Positions 48,543 to 56,766 of a DNA stretch of 58,954 bases are shown in pieces (the first letter of the stretch is position 1; each line of letters opens with the position of its first letter). The notes below the pieces were generated by a model. It saw only the letters and a program-made list of their open reading frames with translations. It ran no database searches and was not told the DNA's origin. Made by a program: the position numbers and the translations under genes. The DNA is from a virus. Where the stretch lies: the IMG/VR virus record IMGVR_UViG_3300045253_000079, positions 1 through 58,954 of that record, one strand, 5' to 3'.

Positions 48543-48880
48543 AAGTCGAGCTCGTCCAGTTGCGATGCGCTTTGCAGGAGCTTCACCAGCTCCTCCGCCT
48601 TGGTCTGGGTGATCGTATCCAGACGGCCCTGCGTGGGGGGCGCACCCTGCACAACAATCGTGTGCGGTGTGCCAGCGGTGCGGGAGGGCGATCCGTCCGC
48701 AGCGGCCACGAACCGGCCACCCTTGTCGACCTCGAACGCTTGCGCGTGGATCACGCGGTGCGTGCGCTGGTTCTCCTGCTGGTGGTAGATCACTCGCGCA
48801 TAGCGCGACGGTGTGAACTCGTCGAGCTCGAAGTCCACCGCGCGGCGGTCGGGACGTCCGGGAAGCTGTGTTACTTTCAT
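48539..48880 (-). CDS. Hypothetical virion-region protein
   Basis: 113 residues starting at the ATG after AGGTGCAACC; the longer frame to 49066 is rejected. Beta-rich, charged (AVDFELDEFTPSRYARVIYHQQENQRTHRVIHAQAFEVDKGG), ending with a helix (KAEELVKLLQSASQLDEL). Function unknown; its place suggests a virion or assembly role. Confidence 0.6.
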   Translation of the reverse strand: MKVTQLPGRPDRRAVDFELDEFTPSRYARVIYHQQENQRTHRVIHAQAFEVDKGGRFVAAADGSPSRTAGTPHTIVVQGAPPTQGRLDTITQTKAEELVKLLQSASQLDELDL

Positions 48881-48893
48881 GGTTGCACCTAAG

Positions 48894-49898
48894 TTAGAAA
48901 CGACCCGGCGGGAAGTTGCCGCCGCCACTACCGCTACCCCCGTTGGCCGTCCCTGCGGCGGGGATCTTGATCTGGCCTGCCACCACGACATCATCGCCTT
49001 GCTGCATTGCTGCATCTGGGTCCGCAGCGGCGTACCACGTGCGCGTACCGCCAGCATAGCCCGCATCGTGGCAGTAAATCACGTAGGTGGTGTTTACCGT
49101 CAATCCCGTCACTGCGTTGGTCACCGCTGCGTAGGACACCGAGACCGAGCCGTAACGAGCGCTATGCGCGTTGACTGAAACATTTCCAGACGAGTCCGCG
49201 GTGAGCGCATCGGTGCTGCGAACGGAGCCGTACGCGGTCGCGATCGACTGTGGGAGATTCCGCTGGTCGCCAATCCTGTGACCGGAGCCCGCGACGCGCA
49301 GCCCCAGCCGCCGCGTAAGCGATACGTCAACGAGATCCGTATTGGCAACGCGTCCATACGTCGTGCCGTGCGGAATGTTGTCGACGTTGCTGGTGTTCTC
49401 CAAGGTCATCGCAAGCGACGTATGGATGTTCTGTGTATCCTGCCGCAGCAGCTCGGCCAGCTGCTCGTTGCGGGCCAGCCGCAACATGAGCTGGCGACGC
49501 TGGGACTGCTCGATGCCCAGCCGGTCCTGCAACCCGCGGATGTGCGAGGAGGCAACGTCGAGCTGGGCCTGTGCGTCGGCCACCGCCTGCACATTAGTCG
49601 CATGCTTTCGGCTGAGCGCGTCGAGCTCCGTTTGCAGCTGGTCCGCCGTTGTTCCTGCTGCGCCCACTCCGCTGAGCGCACCTGCCGCCTGCGTGGACAG
49701 CTTGTTCCATGCAGGACCGTGGCGAAGTTGGTTTGCACCGTCCACGGTCAGCACGCCGAGCGATACCAGATCCGACACGCGCACCGCACGCTGATCTTTC
49801 TTTCCCGCCGCGCCCGTAAGCTGATTCAGCACTTCGGCGAGCTGCTGGTCAGCAGAGCTAGTCCCGGCAACCGCAGCGCCGCGACGAACAGCCATCAC
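48894..49898 (-). CDS. Coiled-coil tail-associated protein
   Basis: 334 residues. A helical coiled-coil N-terminal half (about 80-155, LQTELDALSRKHATNVQAVADAQAQLDVAS) precedes a beta-rich C-terminal half (YVIYCHDAGYAGGTRTWYAAADPDAAM) and a Gly-rich end (GGSGSGGGNFPPGRF). Typical of tail-tip or fibre components. ATG overlaps the nozzle gene stop. Confidence 0.68.
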   Translation of the reverse strand: MMAVRRGAAVAGTSSADQQLAEVLNQLTGAAGKKDQRAVRVSDLVSLGVLTVDGANQLRHGPAWNKLSTQAAGALSGVGAAGTTADQLQTELDALSRKHATNVQAVADAQAQLDVASSHIRGLQDRLGIEQSQRRQLMLRLARNEQLAELLRQDTQNIHTSLAMTLENTSNVDNIPHGTTYGRVANTDLVDVSLTRRLGLRVAGSGHRIGDQRNLPQSIATAYGSVRSTDALTADSSGNVSVNAHSARYGSVSVSYAAVTNAVTGLTVNTTYVIYCHDAGYAGGTRTWYAAADPDAAMQQGDDVVVAGQIKIPAAGTANGGSGSGGGNFPPGRF

Positions 49899-51655
49899 GG
49901 CACCTGCGCAAGTTCAGCCGCTGTGGACGCCAGCGTGATCGAGTAGATAGGCACTGAGCCCGTCACTTCGACCTCGTACTCGTTCGCCTTGTACCCGCTG
50001 GGGAGCTTCCCGATCGCTTCGGAATTGACCGGGCACTCGTACACCAGTTTCTTGTCGGCATACACCCGGAACAGAACACAAGAGTACGCAGGGTCGTCCG
50101 TCTTGGCGTCGGTCGGGCCGTCGATCGCAGTAACCTCGTTGAGTCCGATCTCGTTGTTCCCGAGTGGATCGCCGATCGTGATGTCGGTCAGTGGGTAAAC
50201 GTCGGGGCGCCCCGCGTCCACTTTGTCGAACGCCCCGCGCAGCTGGAACACTCCGAAGTTTGCCGGCTTGGCGAGCTGAAACGGCTTCGACTTCCAGCTG
50301 TACTCATCCGAGTTGTTCGTATCCCCGTTCCACTCCAGCACGTCCGCACCGGCAAGCAGCAGCGTGCGGCCCGTGGTGAGATCCTGCGCAACTGCGGTAA
50401 CGTTCTGGTGCTGCACGTCGGTCCACGCTGTATTCGGGTCGTCGAACTGGAACGAGAACCCCAGCGTGTGGCTGTAGAAACCGAGATACCGGTTCTCGTA
50501 GAGCGCAGCCTTGATGTTCGCGGGCGAGAACAGATCCCACTCGTCCTTGGTCAGGAATGCTCGGGTGACCAGCGCGGCGCCGCTGCTATCCACCGAGATG
50601 AGACCCTCGGTCGATGCGAACAGAACCGCGCTCGACGACGACACCATGCTGTCGGCCGAAACGCACGGCGCCACTTTTTGGCCGAGGATCAAAGTCATCA
50701 GCGCGGGGTGTGATCCCACCGCTGCTGATACACGACCCTTGGTTGCGATCACCACCGTATTGCCGAAGCATCCGAGCGCCACAATGTCGTCCTGCACGGC
50801 GAGCTGGTAGTCCGGCGGCCACGCGTGCGGGTAGTACGGCTCGGAAAAATACAACGTCCGACCCTTGAACCCAGCGAGGAACCCGCCCGGCATGCTGATC
50901 ACGCCGTTGAGCTGGCTCGGCGGAAGGTCCCACGCCAGAGAGATCAACGCAGGCCGCGCGGAGATCACCGAGGCCAACTCGTTGTCGACGAACGTCGCCG
51001 GCACCGCACCGATCAGGAACTCGGCTGCCATGCGGTAATCAACTCCCGTGTCGCTGGTGATCGTGCGATACAAGCGCAGCTTGGTGATGTTCGGGTACTT
51101 CGTCGCATCGTAGATCAGAGAGTTGAGACCATTGACGCGCCATACACCATCCGCATTTCCCTCGACGAGGTTGGTAGCCGACGGTGCCGACTCCTCACCG
51201 TACTTCGACACCAGCGTGGTGAGGTAGACCCGCGTCTCTGCGGTTTCATCCGTGCCGCCGCTAGCCACCACCTGAAACAGATTGACGATCGGCGCGGGTA
51301 CGCCCGCAGCGACCGCAGCGGTGTTGCTCTGGATGTCCGCCTTGGTTGTGATCCAGAACCCGTCCTCGTTGCTGTAGTACAGCCGCCCAAACGCATCGTT
51401 GACCAGTGCGGACTCCACCGCATAGGTCTTGCGCTTGAAGCCGATGAACTTCTGCACGCCGTCTTGGAGGTAGCGATACACCGACTGCGGGCGCACGATG
51501 CTGAGCGTTGCAAGCCACTTGGGCTTCCACCACGCGCGCAGCTCACCCGACGACAGCCGCGTGTTGACCGCCTGCTGGGCAGCCGTGTCCGGCAGCAGGC
51601 GAGGAACCAGCCGTGGAATACGTCCACCAAAGGTAGCGATGCGAAGGACCGTCAT
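49895..51655 (-). CDS. Tail nozzle-like protein
   Basis: 586 residues, beta-rich with the N-terminus FGGRIPRLVPRLLPDTAAQQAVNTRLSSGEL, frequent in podovirus tail tubular/nozzle proteins, and beta-propeller-like strands. It would form the distal tail tube. Overlaps both flanking genes (ATGA). Confidence 0.78.
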   Translation of the reverse strand: MTVLRIATFGGRIPRLVPRLLPDTAAQQAVNTRLSSGELRAWWKPKWLATLSIVRPQSVYRYLQDGVQKFIGFKRKTYAVESALVNDAFGRLYYSNEDGFWITTKADIQSNTAAVAAGVPAPIVNLFQVVASGGTDETAETRVYLTTLVSKYGEESAPSATNLVEGNADGVWRVNGLNSLIYDATKYPNITKLRLYRTITSDTGVDYRMAAEFLIGAVPATFVDNELASVISARPALISLAWDLPPSQLNGVISMPGGFLAGFKGRTLYFSEPYYPHAWPPDYQLAVQDDIVALGCFGNTVVIATKGRVSAAVGSHPALMTLILGQKVAPCVSADSMVSSSSAVLFASTEGLISVDSSGAALVTRAFLTKDEWDLFSPANIKAALYENRYLGFYSHTLGFSFQFDDPNTAWTDVQHQNVTAVAQDLTTGRTLLLAGADVLEWNGDTNNSDEYSWKSKPFQLAKPANFGVFQLRGAFDKVDAGRPDVYPLTDITIGDPLGNNEIGLNEVTAIDGPTDAKTDDPAYSCVLFRVYADKKLVYECPVNSEAIGKLPSGYKANEYEVEVTGSVPIYSITLASTAAELAQVP

Positions 51656-52266
51656 ACAGGCTCGAACCGGCTGCGTGGACCGATGTCAACGCCACCGTTG
51701 CGGCCGGTCACTCCGATCGGATACGCAACGCCCCATGTAACAACACTCAGGCTGACCAAGGCGGTGGCGATCGGCGCGGATCCACCCACAGGGCGGATGT
51801 CGATCTGCAGCGAGATCGACACCGCGGCGTTGCGCAGCGCCGTGCCGTCGATCTCCCAACCGCGCGCAGAGCTCAATGCCAGCCAACTACCCAATGCCGA
51901 GCCCGCAACAGTTGCCACCCCACCCACGACACTCGCCTTGATCTCGAACCCGTCGCCGACCGTGGTATCCGTCGGGTCGTACCAGTTGCCCGTATCGGCT
52001 GTGGCAAGGATCGTGGTGTCCGTGAACGAGCCCAACGAGCTGCCGTTGCGGTTGAAGTCGATCCGCGCGATCGGCGTATCCGGGTCGTTCGCAACGCCGC
52101 GCACAGTGACGGGTACGAGCTCCACGGTGCCTGCTGAGAAGTACAGCTTCCACGCACCGCCGACACCAATCCAGCGCCCGATAACCCGCTTCCAGCCGCC
52201 ACTACGCCCCACCCAGCAGGCTTTGACCGCTTTCCATGTGGCAACGGGGCTGACCGAGAAGGGCAT
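51652..52266 (-). CDS. Tail-associated structural protein
   Basis: 204 residues, beta-rich, Trp/Gly-rich N-terminus (WKAVKACWVGRSGGWKRVIGRWIGVGGAWKLYF), a pattern seen in tail-tip or fibre-attachment proteins. The ATG overlaps the region just before the 52270 gene stop. No specific family recognised. Confidence 0.62.
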   Translation of the reverse strand: MPFSVSPVATWKAVKACWVGRSGGWKRVIGRWIGVGGAWKLYFSAGTVELVPVTVRGVANDPDTPIARIDFNRNGSSLGSFTDTTILATADTGNWYDPTDTTVGDGFEIKASVVGGVATVAGSALGSWLALSSARGWEIDGTALRNAAVSISLQIDIRPVGGSAPIATALVSLSVVTWGVAYPIGVTGRNGGVDIGPRSRFEPV

Positions 52267-52269
52267 GGG

Positions 52270-53163
52270 TCAGGCCGCGTGCTGGATCCACTCATCGCCT
52301 TCCCCCGGCGTACCGCTCGGCGGGCTGGTCGACAGAGTGAGTTTGCCGCGGAGCGCGCCGCCTTGGATCAGGAGGGTCTCCGTGATCTCGACGGTCGTCG
52401 CTGAGATGTCGTCGCCCACCAGATTGCCGGTGACGTTCACGTTGTTTGCTTGGATCGTCCCGCCGAACGTCGCGGTGCCTGAGAACGTAGGCGCAGCCTT
52501 GGTCGCGTACGCCGTCAGGTCGATGATCGACGCATCGAAGTTCGCCGCCGGCAGCTTGCCAGCTGTGTCCAGTGGTGCAACACCCTTCACCGAGCCCACC
52601 GTCACCGCGCCGATCTGCGTCTTGGGGATGTAGACCGCATCGGCTGCGGTCGTTGTCAGCAGCGAGCTGGGCAGGTTCGTAAACTGCACTTTCGCCGCAC
52701 CATCGAGCGCAGGGTAGCCCGAGGGGTTGCCTGCCGACGACAGCCGCACGTAGCGCCCATCACCCGAGGTCTGGGTGATCACGCCTGCGGGTAGGTACGC
52801 CAACGGCACCAGCGAGCTCCCATCGAGCGGCGCGAACCCACCGGGGATGCCAACCTGCGAAGCGAACGACATGCGCCGCAAAGTCTCGGCGTTCGTGCGG
52901 TGGTCCACCGTAGAACCGTTGGGGAAGCTCTTGGCCGCGGTCCCGTCCTGCCCGCGGGTCACGGTGAGCACGTCCGTGCTGCGCGCCGTCACTTCGACGA
53001 TCTCGACATTGCCGAGGGAGTCGACCAGCGTGACGAAGAACGTGTCTGAACCGGAGATGGTCGGGAACCGCGCGCCCGTACCGGTAGCCAAGTAGAGCTG
53101 CGTATCGCCCACCAAGGCAGGGATCCGGAGCGTTGAACTGGCGTTGTTCGCAAAGAGCAGCAT
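52270..53163 (-). CDS. Tail fibre-like protein with attachment domain
   Basis: 297 residues from the ATG after GGAGTCTGATC; the extra N-terminal frame to 53301 overlaps the upstream gene and is rejected. The N-terminus (MLLFANNASSTLRIPALVGDTQLYL, then VTRGQDGTAAKSFPNGSTVDHR) resembles phage collar/fibre N-termini, followed by repeats (GKLPAANFDASIIDL, ATFSGTATFGG) and an end FTSPPSGTPGEGDEW-like segment. Likely a fibre or adaptor. Confidence 0.72.
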   Translation of the reverse strand: MLLFANNASSTLRIPALVGDTQLYLATGTGARFPTISGSDTFFVTLVDSLGNVEIVEVTARSTDVLTVTRGQDGTAAKSFPNGSTVDHRTNAETLRRMSFASQVGIPGGFAPLDGSSLVPLAYLPAGVITQTSGDGRYVRLSSAGNPSGYPALDGAAKVQFTNLPSSLLTTTAADAVYIPKTQIGAVTVGSVKGVAPLDTAGKLPAANFDASIIDLTAYATKAAPTFSGTATFGGTIQANNVNVTGNLVGDDISATTVEITETLLIQGGALRGKLTLSTSPPSGTPGEGDEWIQHAA

Positions 53164-53165
53164 GA

Positions 53166-53792
53166 TCAGACTCCAAACCGGCAAGGTGCCCGGAACGTGC
53201 TCTGGTTGGGTTGGCCGCCATCGCGCAACTTGCCGCGCGTGTCGCGGATCGCCTTGCCGAACGCTCCGCCGTAGACCTGCGCGGAGTCCATCTTGCTCCA
53301 CGGCTTGCCGGGCATCGCCATCATGGCGCCCATCACGCCGTTTGCAATCGCTTCGGCGTGCTCGGAGTGGACCTCCTCGGGATACGTGCGCAACGAACCG
53401 TCGATCGGCAGGGTGATCACCGCGGTGAGCGAGATCGGGTAAATCGCATCAGGGACGGGGTAGAGCACCAGCAGGCGCGGGATCAGCGAGTACCATCCAC
53501 GAGGTGGTCCCGGAACTGCGTTCGGATCGCGCAGTTGTTCGGGCGCCGGGTCGATCTTGTTGCCTTGCGCCTTGACCAGCAGGGTGGAGCTCACCTCGCC
53601 AGCGGTCGGAGTCAGGCTATACGTATCGGCGCCGATCGTAGTGTTGAACGCGAAGGTCTCGCGCCAGACCGTGGTGCGCTTGAAGAACTCCCGGAGCGCC
53701 TTGCAGATCTGCAGGTCGACGATCGCCTGCTCCGCGCCGGGCAGGTAGGGCAGGATCAGGTCGTAGAGGTCCTCGAAGGTCTTGTTCGCCAT
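53166..53792 (-). CDS. Head-tail adaptor protein
   Basis: 208 residues between the capsid and fibre genes. Helical N-terminus (FEDLYDLILPYLPGAEQAIVDLQICKALREFFKRTTVWRETF) followed by beta strands (LLVLYPVPD...) fits podovirus adaptor/gatekeeper proteins that sit below the portal. Assigned by position and pattern. Confidence 0.68.
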   Translation of the reverse strand: MANKTFEDLYDLILPYLPGAEQAIVDLQICKALREFFKRTTVWRETFAFNTTIGADTYSLTPTAGEVSSTLLVKAQGNKIDPAPEQLRDPNAVPGPPRGWYSLIPRLLVLYPVPDAIYPISLTAVITLPIDGSLRTYPEEVHSEHAEAIANGVMGAMMAMPGKPWSKMDSAQVYGGAFGKAIRDTRGKLRDGGQPNQSTFRAPCRFGV

Positions 53793-53793
53793 G

Positions 53794-54129
53794 TCACCCT
53801 CCGACCAGCTTCGCGCGGTAGGTCTCGACCAGCGCCTGTGCTCGACCCGCTACAGCGTACTCATCGTCGCGCATCTCGGCCCGGCCCGCAACGTAGAACA
53901 CGACGGCGGGGTAGAACTGGTCAGGGAGCGGGAAGTCATTCCCTTTGTCAGTGACCACCACCAGCGGCTGACCAAACCGACGCACGAACAGATCAGGGCG
54001 CACCGAGCGCGCTTCCAGCATGGCATCGTTGATGTACCGCAGCAGGTCAGCGTCGAGGTAGCGACCGCCCGCCGCGTCCTGCAGGATGTCGCGAACCCCC
54101 ACGAACACGTCGTTGACGATTCGCGACAT
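53794..54129 (-). CDS. Head-tail adaptor (DUF6682-like)
   Basis: 111 residues. The segment VRDILQDAAGGRYLDADLLRYINDAMLEARSVRPDLF and PLPDQFYPAVVFYVAGRAEMRDDEYAVAGRAQAL match small phage adaptor proteins. It likely completes the head-tail connector with the adjacent 53166 gene. Confidence 0.7.
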   Translation of the reverse strand: MSRIVNDVFVGVRDILQDAAGGRYLDADLLRYINDAMLEARSVRPDLFVRRFGQPLVVVTDKGNDFPLPDQFYPAVVFYVAGRAEMRDDEYAVAGRAQALVETYRAKLVGG

Positions 54130-54141
54130 TGCAAGCTCCTA

Positions 54142-54522
54142 TCAGGAGGCGGACAGCCCCGGCGGCAGGGGCGGGAGCGGCGGGATCGCAGCGGCGGCCT
54201 TCGCAGCCTTGGTGGGCGCCGGGGGAGGAGCAACCGGGATCGCCTGCGCCGCCACGGGCTCGTCGTCGTCCACCAACTTGAGCGACCGCGGCGTGGCAAC
54301 CACCGCTGGCGCTGCGTTGAAGTCGATGTCGCCGCTGTTCACCGACGTGCGGTCGCCAGCGAGGTAATTCTGCTTCTCGGCGCTGTTCGCCGGTCGCCAT
54401 TCCTTCGGGTTGTCGTCCTCGTAGCCCGGCAGCCCGGTCATGGCCGGGTACACGTGCAGGTTTTCGTTCGAGACGTAGTGCGAATGCTTGGGCTTGCGGT
54501 CTTTCAGGCTATCGTCGTACAT
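54142..54522 (-). CDS. Hypothetical virion-region protein
   Basis: 126 residues. Polar N-terminus (SLKDRKPKHSHYVSNENLHVYPAMTGLPGYEDD) and an Ala/Pro-rich C-terminus. Located after the capsid terminator, between the capsid and adaptor genes. Could be a capsid decoration or assembly factor; no family recognised. Confidence 0.6.
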   Translation of the reverse strand: MYDDSLKDRKPKHSHYVSNENLHVYPAMTGLPGYEDDNPKEWRPANSAEKQNYLAGDRTSVNSGDIDFNAAPAVVATPRSLKLVDDDEPVAAQAIPVAPPPAPTKAAKAAAAIPPLPPLPPGLSAS

Positions 54523-54541
54523 GGTCGTGGCCTCGGGTTAG

Positions 54542-54572
54542 AAAAAAGCCTCGCTGGGTGGCCCAGCGAGGC
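54542..54572 (-). terminator. Terminator after the major capsid gene
   Basis: The stem GCCTCGCTGGG/CCCAGCGAGGC with a 3-base loop is followed in the leftward direction by six T. Placed just after the capsid gene it would let capsid mRNA outnumber the downstream tail transcript. Confidence 0.88.
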
Positions 54573-54600
54573 TTTACGGTAGCACGGCTGCGAGCCCGGA

Positions 54601-55515
54601 TCAGCCCTTGATGACGACGCCCTCGGTGATCAGCGTCGGCTGGACCACCTTGCGGCCGTAGACCATCAGGCCGCGCATCAGGTCACCGAAGGTGGTCTGG
54701 GCGCGCAGCGATTCGGTCTTGGTCAGCTGGGTGGCGAACGTGAGCGCCTTCGGGAGCATGGCGAACACGTACTGAGCACCGCTGGTCGTCGGCAGCAGGT
54801 TCGAGACGTAGAGCTCGAAGCGGTCGATGACGCCGAGGCGGCCGTTGCGCAGCACCGACACCGAGTCGCCCGTGATCGCGGCGTCCTTGAGGTCGGATTT
54901 CTTGATCATCGCGGCCATCCACGCCGGGATCACCAGCTTGCGGCCGGTCTCCGGGCAGCTGTTCTCGTCGAGGACCAGACCGTGGTCGACGATGTAGTCG
55001 AGCACGTTGGTCTTGTCGATCACGAACGGGGTGCCCGAGATGCCGAGATTGCTGTCGGTGATGCGGCCGGCGGTCGCGCCGCGGTTGTTCGCATCCGCCT
55101 TGCCGACCAGATACGCGAGCACCTCGGTGTCGACGGTGATCTTGAGCTGCTCGGAGGCGTTCTCGGACCACGGCCCCATCATCTTGAACATGGACTGGAC
55201 GTCTTGCACGTCGTCCATCTGGAGGCCCCAGTACTTGCCTTGGTCGATCAGCAGGTCGATCACCGCCGAGGCGGGGGTCTGGTAGGTGAGCGTGTCGCCC
55301 ATCCGGTAGTTGCTGATCGTGATGTCCGGGATCTTGTTGATCCGGACGGTATCGCCCATGCCCTTGATCTCGCCCTCGTAATCGGTCGTCGAGATGGCCG
55401 TGAGGACCGTGGCGTCGTAAAAACGCTCCAAGAGTTTCTTGGACCACAGCATCGGAATCAGCTTGCCCGAATGATCCGGGTAAGCCGGGGAGTCATTCAG
55501 CGGGTAAACGGCCAT
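54601..55515 (-). CDS. Major capsid protein
   Basis: 304 residues, in place between the scaffold and adaptor genes. The sequence is typical of podovirus major capsid proteins: N-terminal WSKKLLERFYDATVLTAISTTDYEG, VRINKIPDITISNY, DQGKYWGLQMDDVQ, and C-terminal LMRGLMVYGRKVVQPTLI. It should adopt the HK97 fold. A strong terminator follows immediately. Confidence 0.9.
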   Translation of the reverse strand: MAVYPLNDSPAYPDHSGKLIPMLWSKKLLERFYDATVLTAISTTDYEGEIKGMGDTVRINKIPDITISNYRMGDTLTYQTPASAVIDLLIDQGKYWGLQMDDVQDVQSMFKMMGPWSENASEQLKITVDTEVLAYLVGKADANNRGATAGRITDSNLGISGTPFVIDKTNVLDYIVDHGLVLDENSCPETGRKLVIPAWMAAMIKKSDLKDAAITGDSVSVLRNGRLGVIDRFELYVSNLLPTTSGAQYVFAMLPKALTFATQLTKTESLRAQTTFGDLMRGLMVYGRKVVQPTLITEGVVIKG

Positions 55516-55542
55516 GGCACAGTCCTCGGGTCAGTATGCGGG

Positions 55543-56550
55543 TCAGGTCTGGACTCGACCCTCCATCACCGCTTGGGTGATCTCGGCTTCGAGCTTTTTG
55601 AAATCGGCTTCTGGGATGCGACGTGCCATCTTGTCTGCGTACACCTTGTCGATCTCAGCCTGCGTCCAGATCCGACCGCCGCGCGGGTTCGCCGCGGGGG
55701 CAGGAGACGATGCCGGGGTGGGAGCGACGAGAGACGCGGGGTCGATGTGCGAGGGGGCAAGAGCTGCGGGTGCCGGGGTAGCCGGGGCCGGGCTTGCCGA
55801 TGCTGCGATGTAATCCTTGAAGAACTTCGAGACCTGATCCGCATTGCCCGACTGGTGGGCGGCGACGAGCAGCTCGTGGAAGGATTTCCCGCTATATACC
55901 TCACATTGGCGCAGCCAGTCAACAAACTTCGGATCGTCGTTGATCGCCTGCCAGTTCGGCACGATGCGCGAGAGCTTCTCAAAGTACGTTTCCGCGCGCA
56001 GCTCCTCGCTGGTCTTGGTCGCCTGCGCCGCGGTATTGGTCGCCTGCTGCAGTCGCAGCTCCAGCGCCGACAGCCGGTTCGCGATCTGGGTGAGCGAGTC
56101 GCCCAGCAGGTCGCGCGTGGCGCGGTGCACGAAGTCGATCATGTCGCGGCCGAAGTCCGTCTCGTCGGCCGGCGTGAGATATCGGGTCGGAGCAGGAGCC
56201 GGTGCTGGCGCATGCTGCGGCTGCGCAAGGCGGCGCTCGGTTTCGAGCAGCTGGCGGCGCAGCTCGAGGTTCTCGGTGTTGTTCGCGGTGACGCGCCCCT
56301 CCATCGTCGTCAGACGCTGCTGGAGCAGCGCCAGCTCGCTGGCTGGGTTGGTCGGCTGCGCAGTCGGCGCAGGAGCGGGGGCTGGTGCGGGAGCCGGTGC
56401 AGGTGCAGGAGCTGGCGGCGGCACGACGGCAGCGGGTGCCATCGGGTTGGGTGCTGGTGCAGGCGGTGCGCCGAGCAGTTCCTGCTGGATGCGTTGCAGT
56501 TCGACATCAGCTTCGGCGGCTTCGCGACGCACTTGTTCAAGGGTTGCCAT
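55543..56550 (-). CDS. Scaffolding protein
   Basis: 335 residues with a helical N-terminus, a (PA)n-rich linker (about 31-65), a coiled-coil central region (70-110), a further helical domain (about 125-245) and an Ala/Pro-rich tail before the C-terminal helix (WTQAEIDKVYADKMARRIPEADFKKLEAEI). Position directly before the capsid gene and the helical, low-complexity make-up are typical of scaffolds. It is not expected in the mature virion. Confidence 0.82.
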   Translation of the reverse strand: MATLEQVRREAAEADVELQRIQQELLGAPPAPAPNPMAPAAVVPPPAPAPAPAPAPAPAPAPTAQPTNPASELALLQQRLTTMEGRVTANNTENLELRRQLLETERRLAQPQHAPAPAPAPTRYLTPADETDFGRDMIDFVHRATRDLLGDSLTQIANRLSALELRLQQATNTAAQATKTSEELRAETYFEKLSRIVPNWQAINDDPKFVDWLRQCEVYSGKSFHELLVAAHQSGNADQVSKFFKDYIAASASPAPATPAPAALAPSHIDPASLVAPTPASSPAPAANPRGGRIWTQAEIDKVYADKMARRIPEADFKKLEAEITQAVMEGRVQT

Positions 56551-56552
56551 TT

Positions 56553-56765
56553 TTATTCCTTCCGAGTTAGGAGTTTGAGGGTGGTGCGCATCTGCTGGGC
56601 GCGTCCTTGCAATTTCGTCGGCTCCGTTTCATCGACGATGATCTCCTTTACGTGGTCGTACTCCCGCTGCAGGAATGCAACAAGCAGCTGGAAGTCCGCG
56701 TTGTGCGACAAGCGCTCGATGCCCTCGCTCAGACGGGCGTCGGGACGCGGGCGAAGCTCTGCCAT
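56553..56765 (-). CDS. Small helical protein between portal and scaffold
   Basis: 70 residues from the ATG overlapping the portal stop region; the longer frame to 56927 lies over the portal gene. Charged helices (LSEGIERLSHNADFQLLVAFLQREYDHVKEII). Such small proteins between portal and scaffold are frequent; function unknown. Confidence 0.6.
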   Translation of the reverse strand: MAELRPRPDARLSEGIERLSHNADFQLLVAFLQREYDHVKEIIVDETEPTKLQGRAQQMRTTLKLLTRKE

Positions 56766-56766
56766 A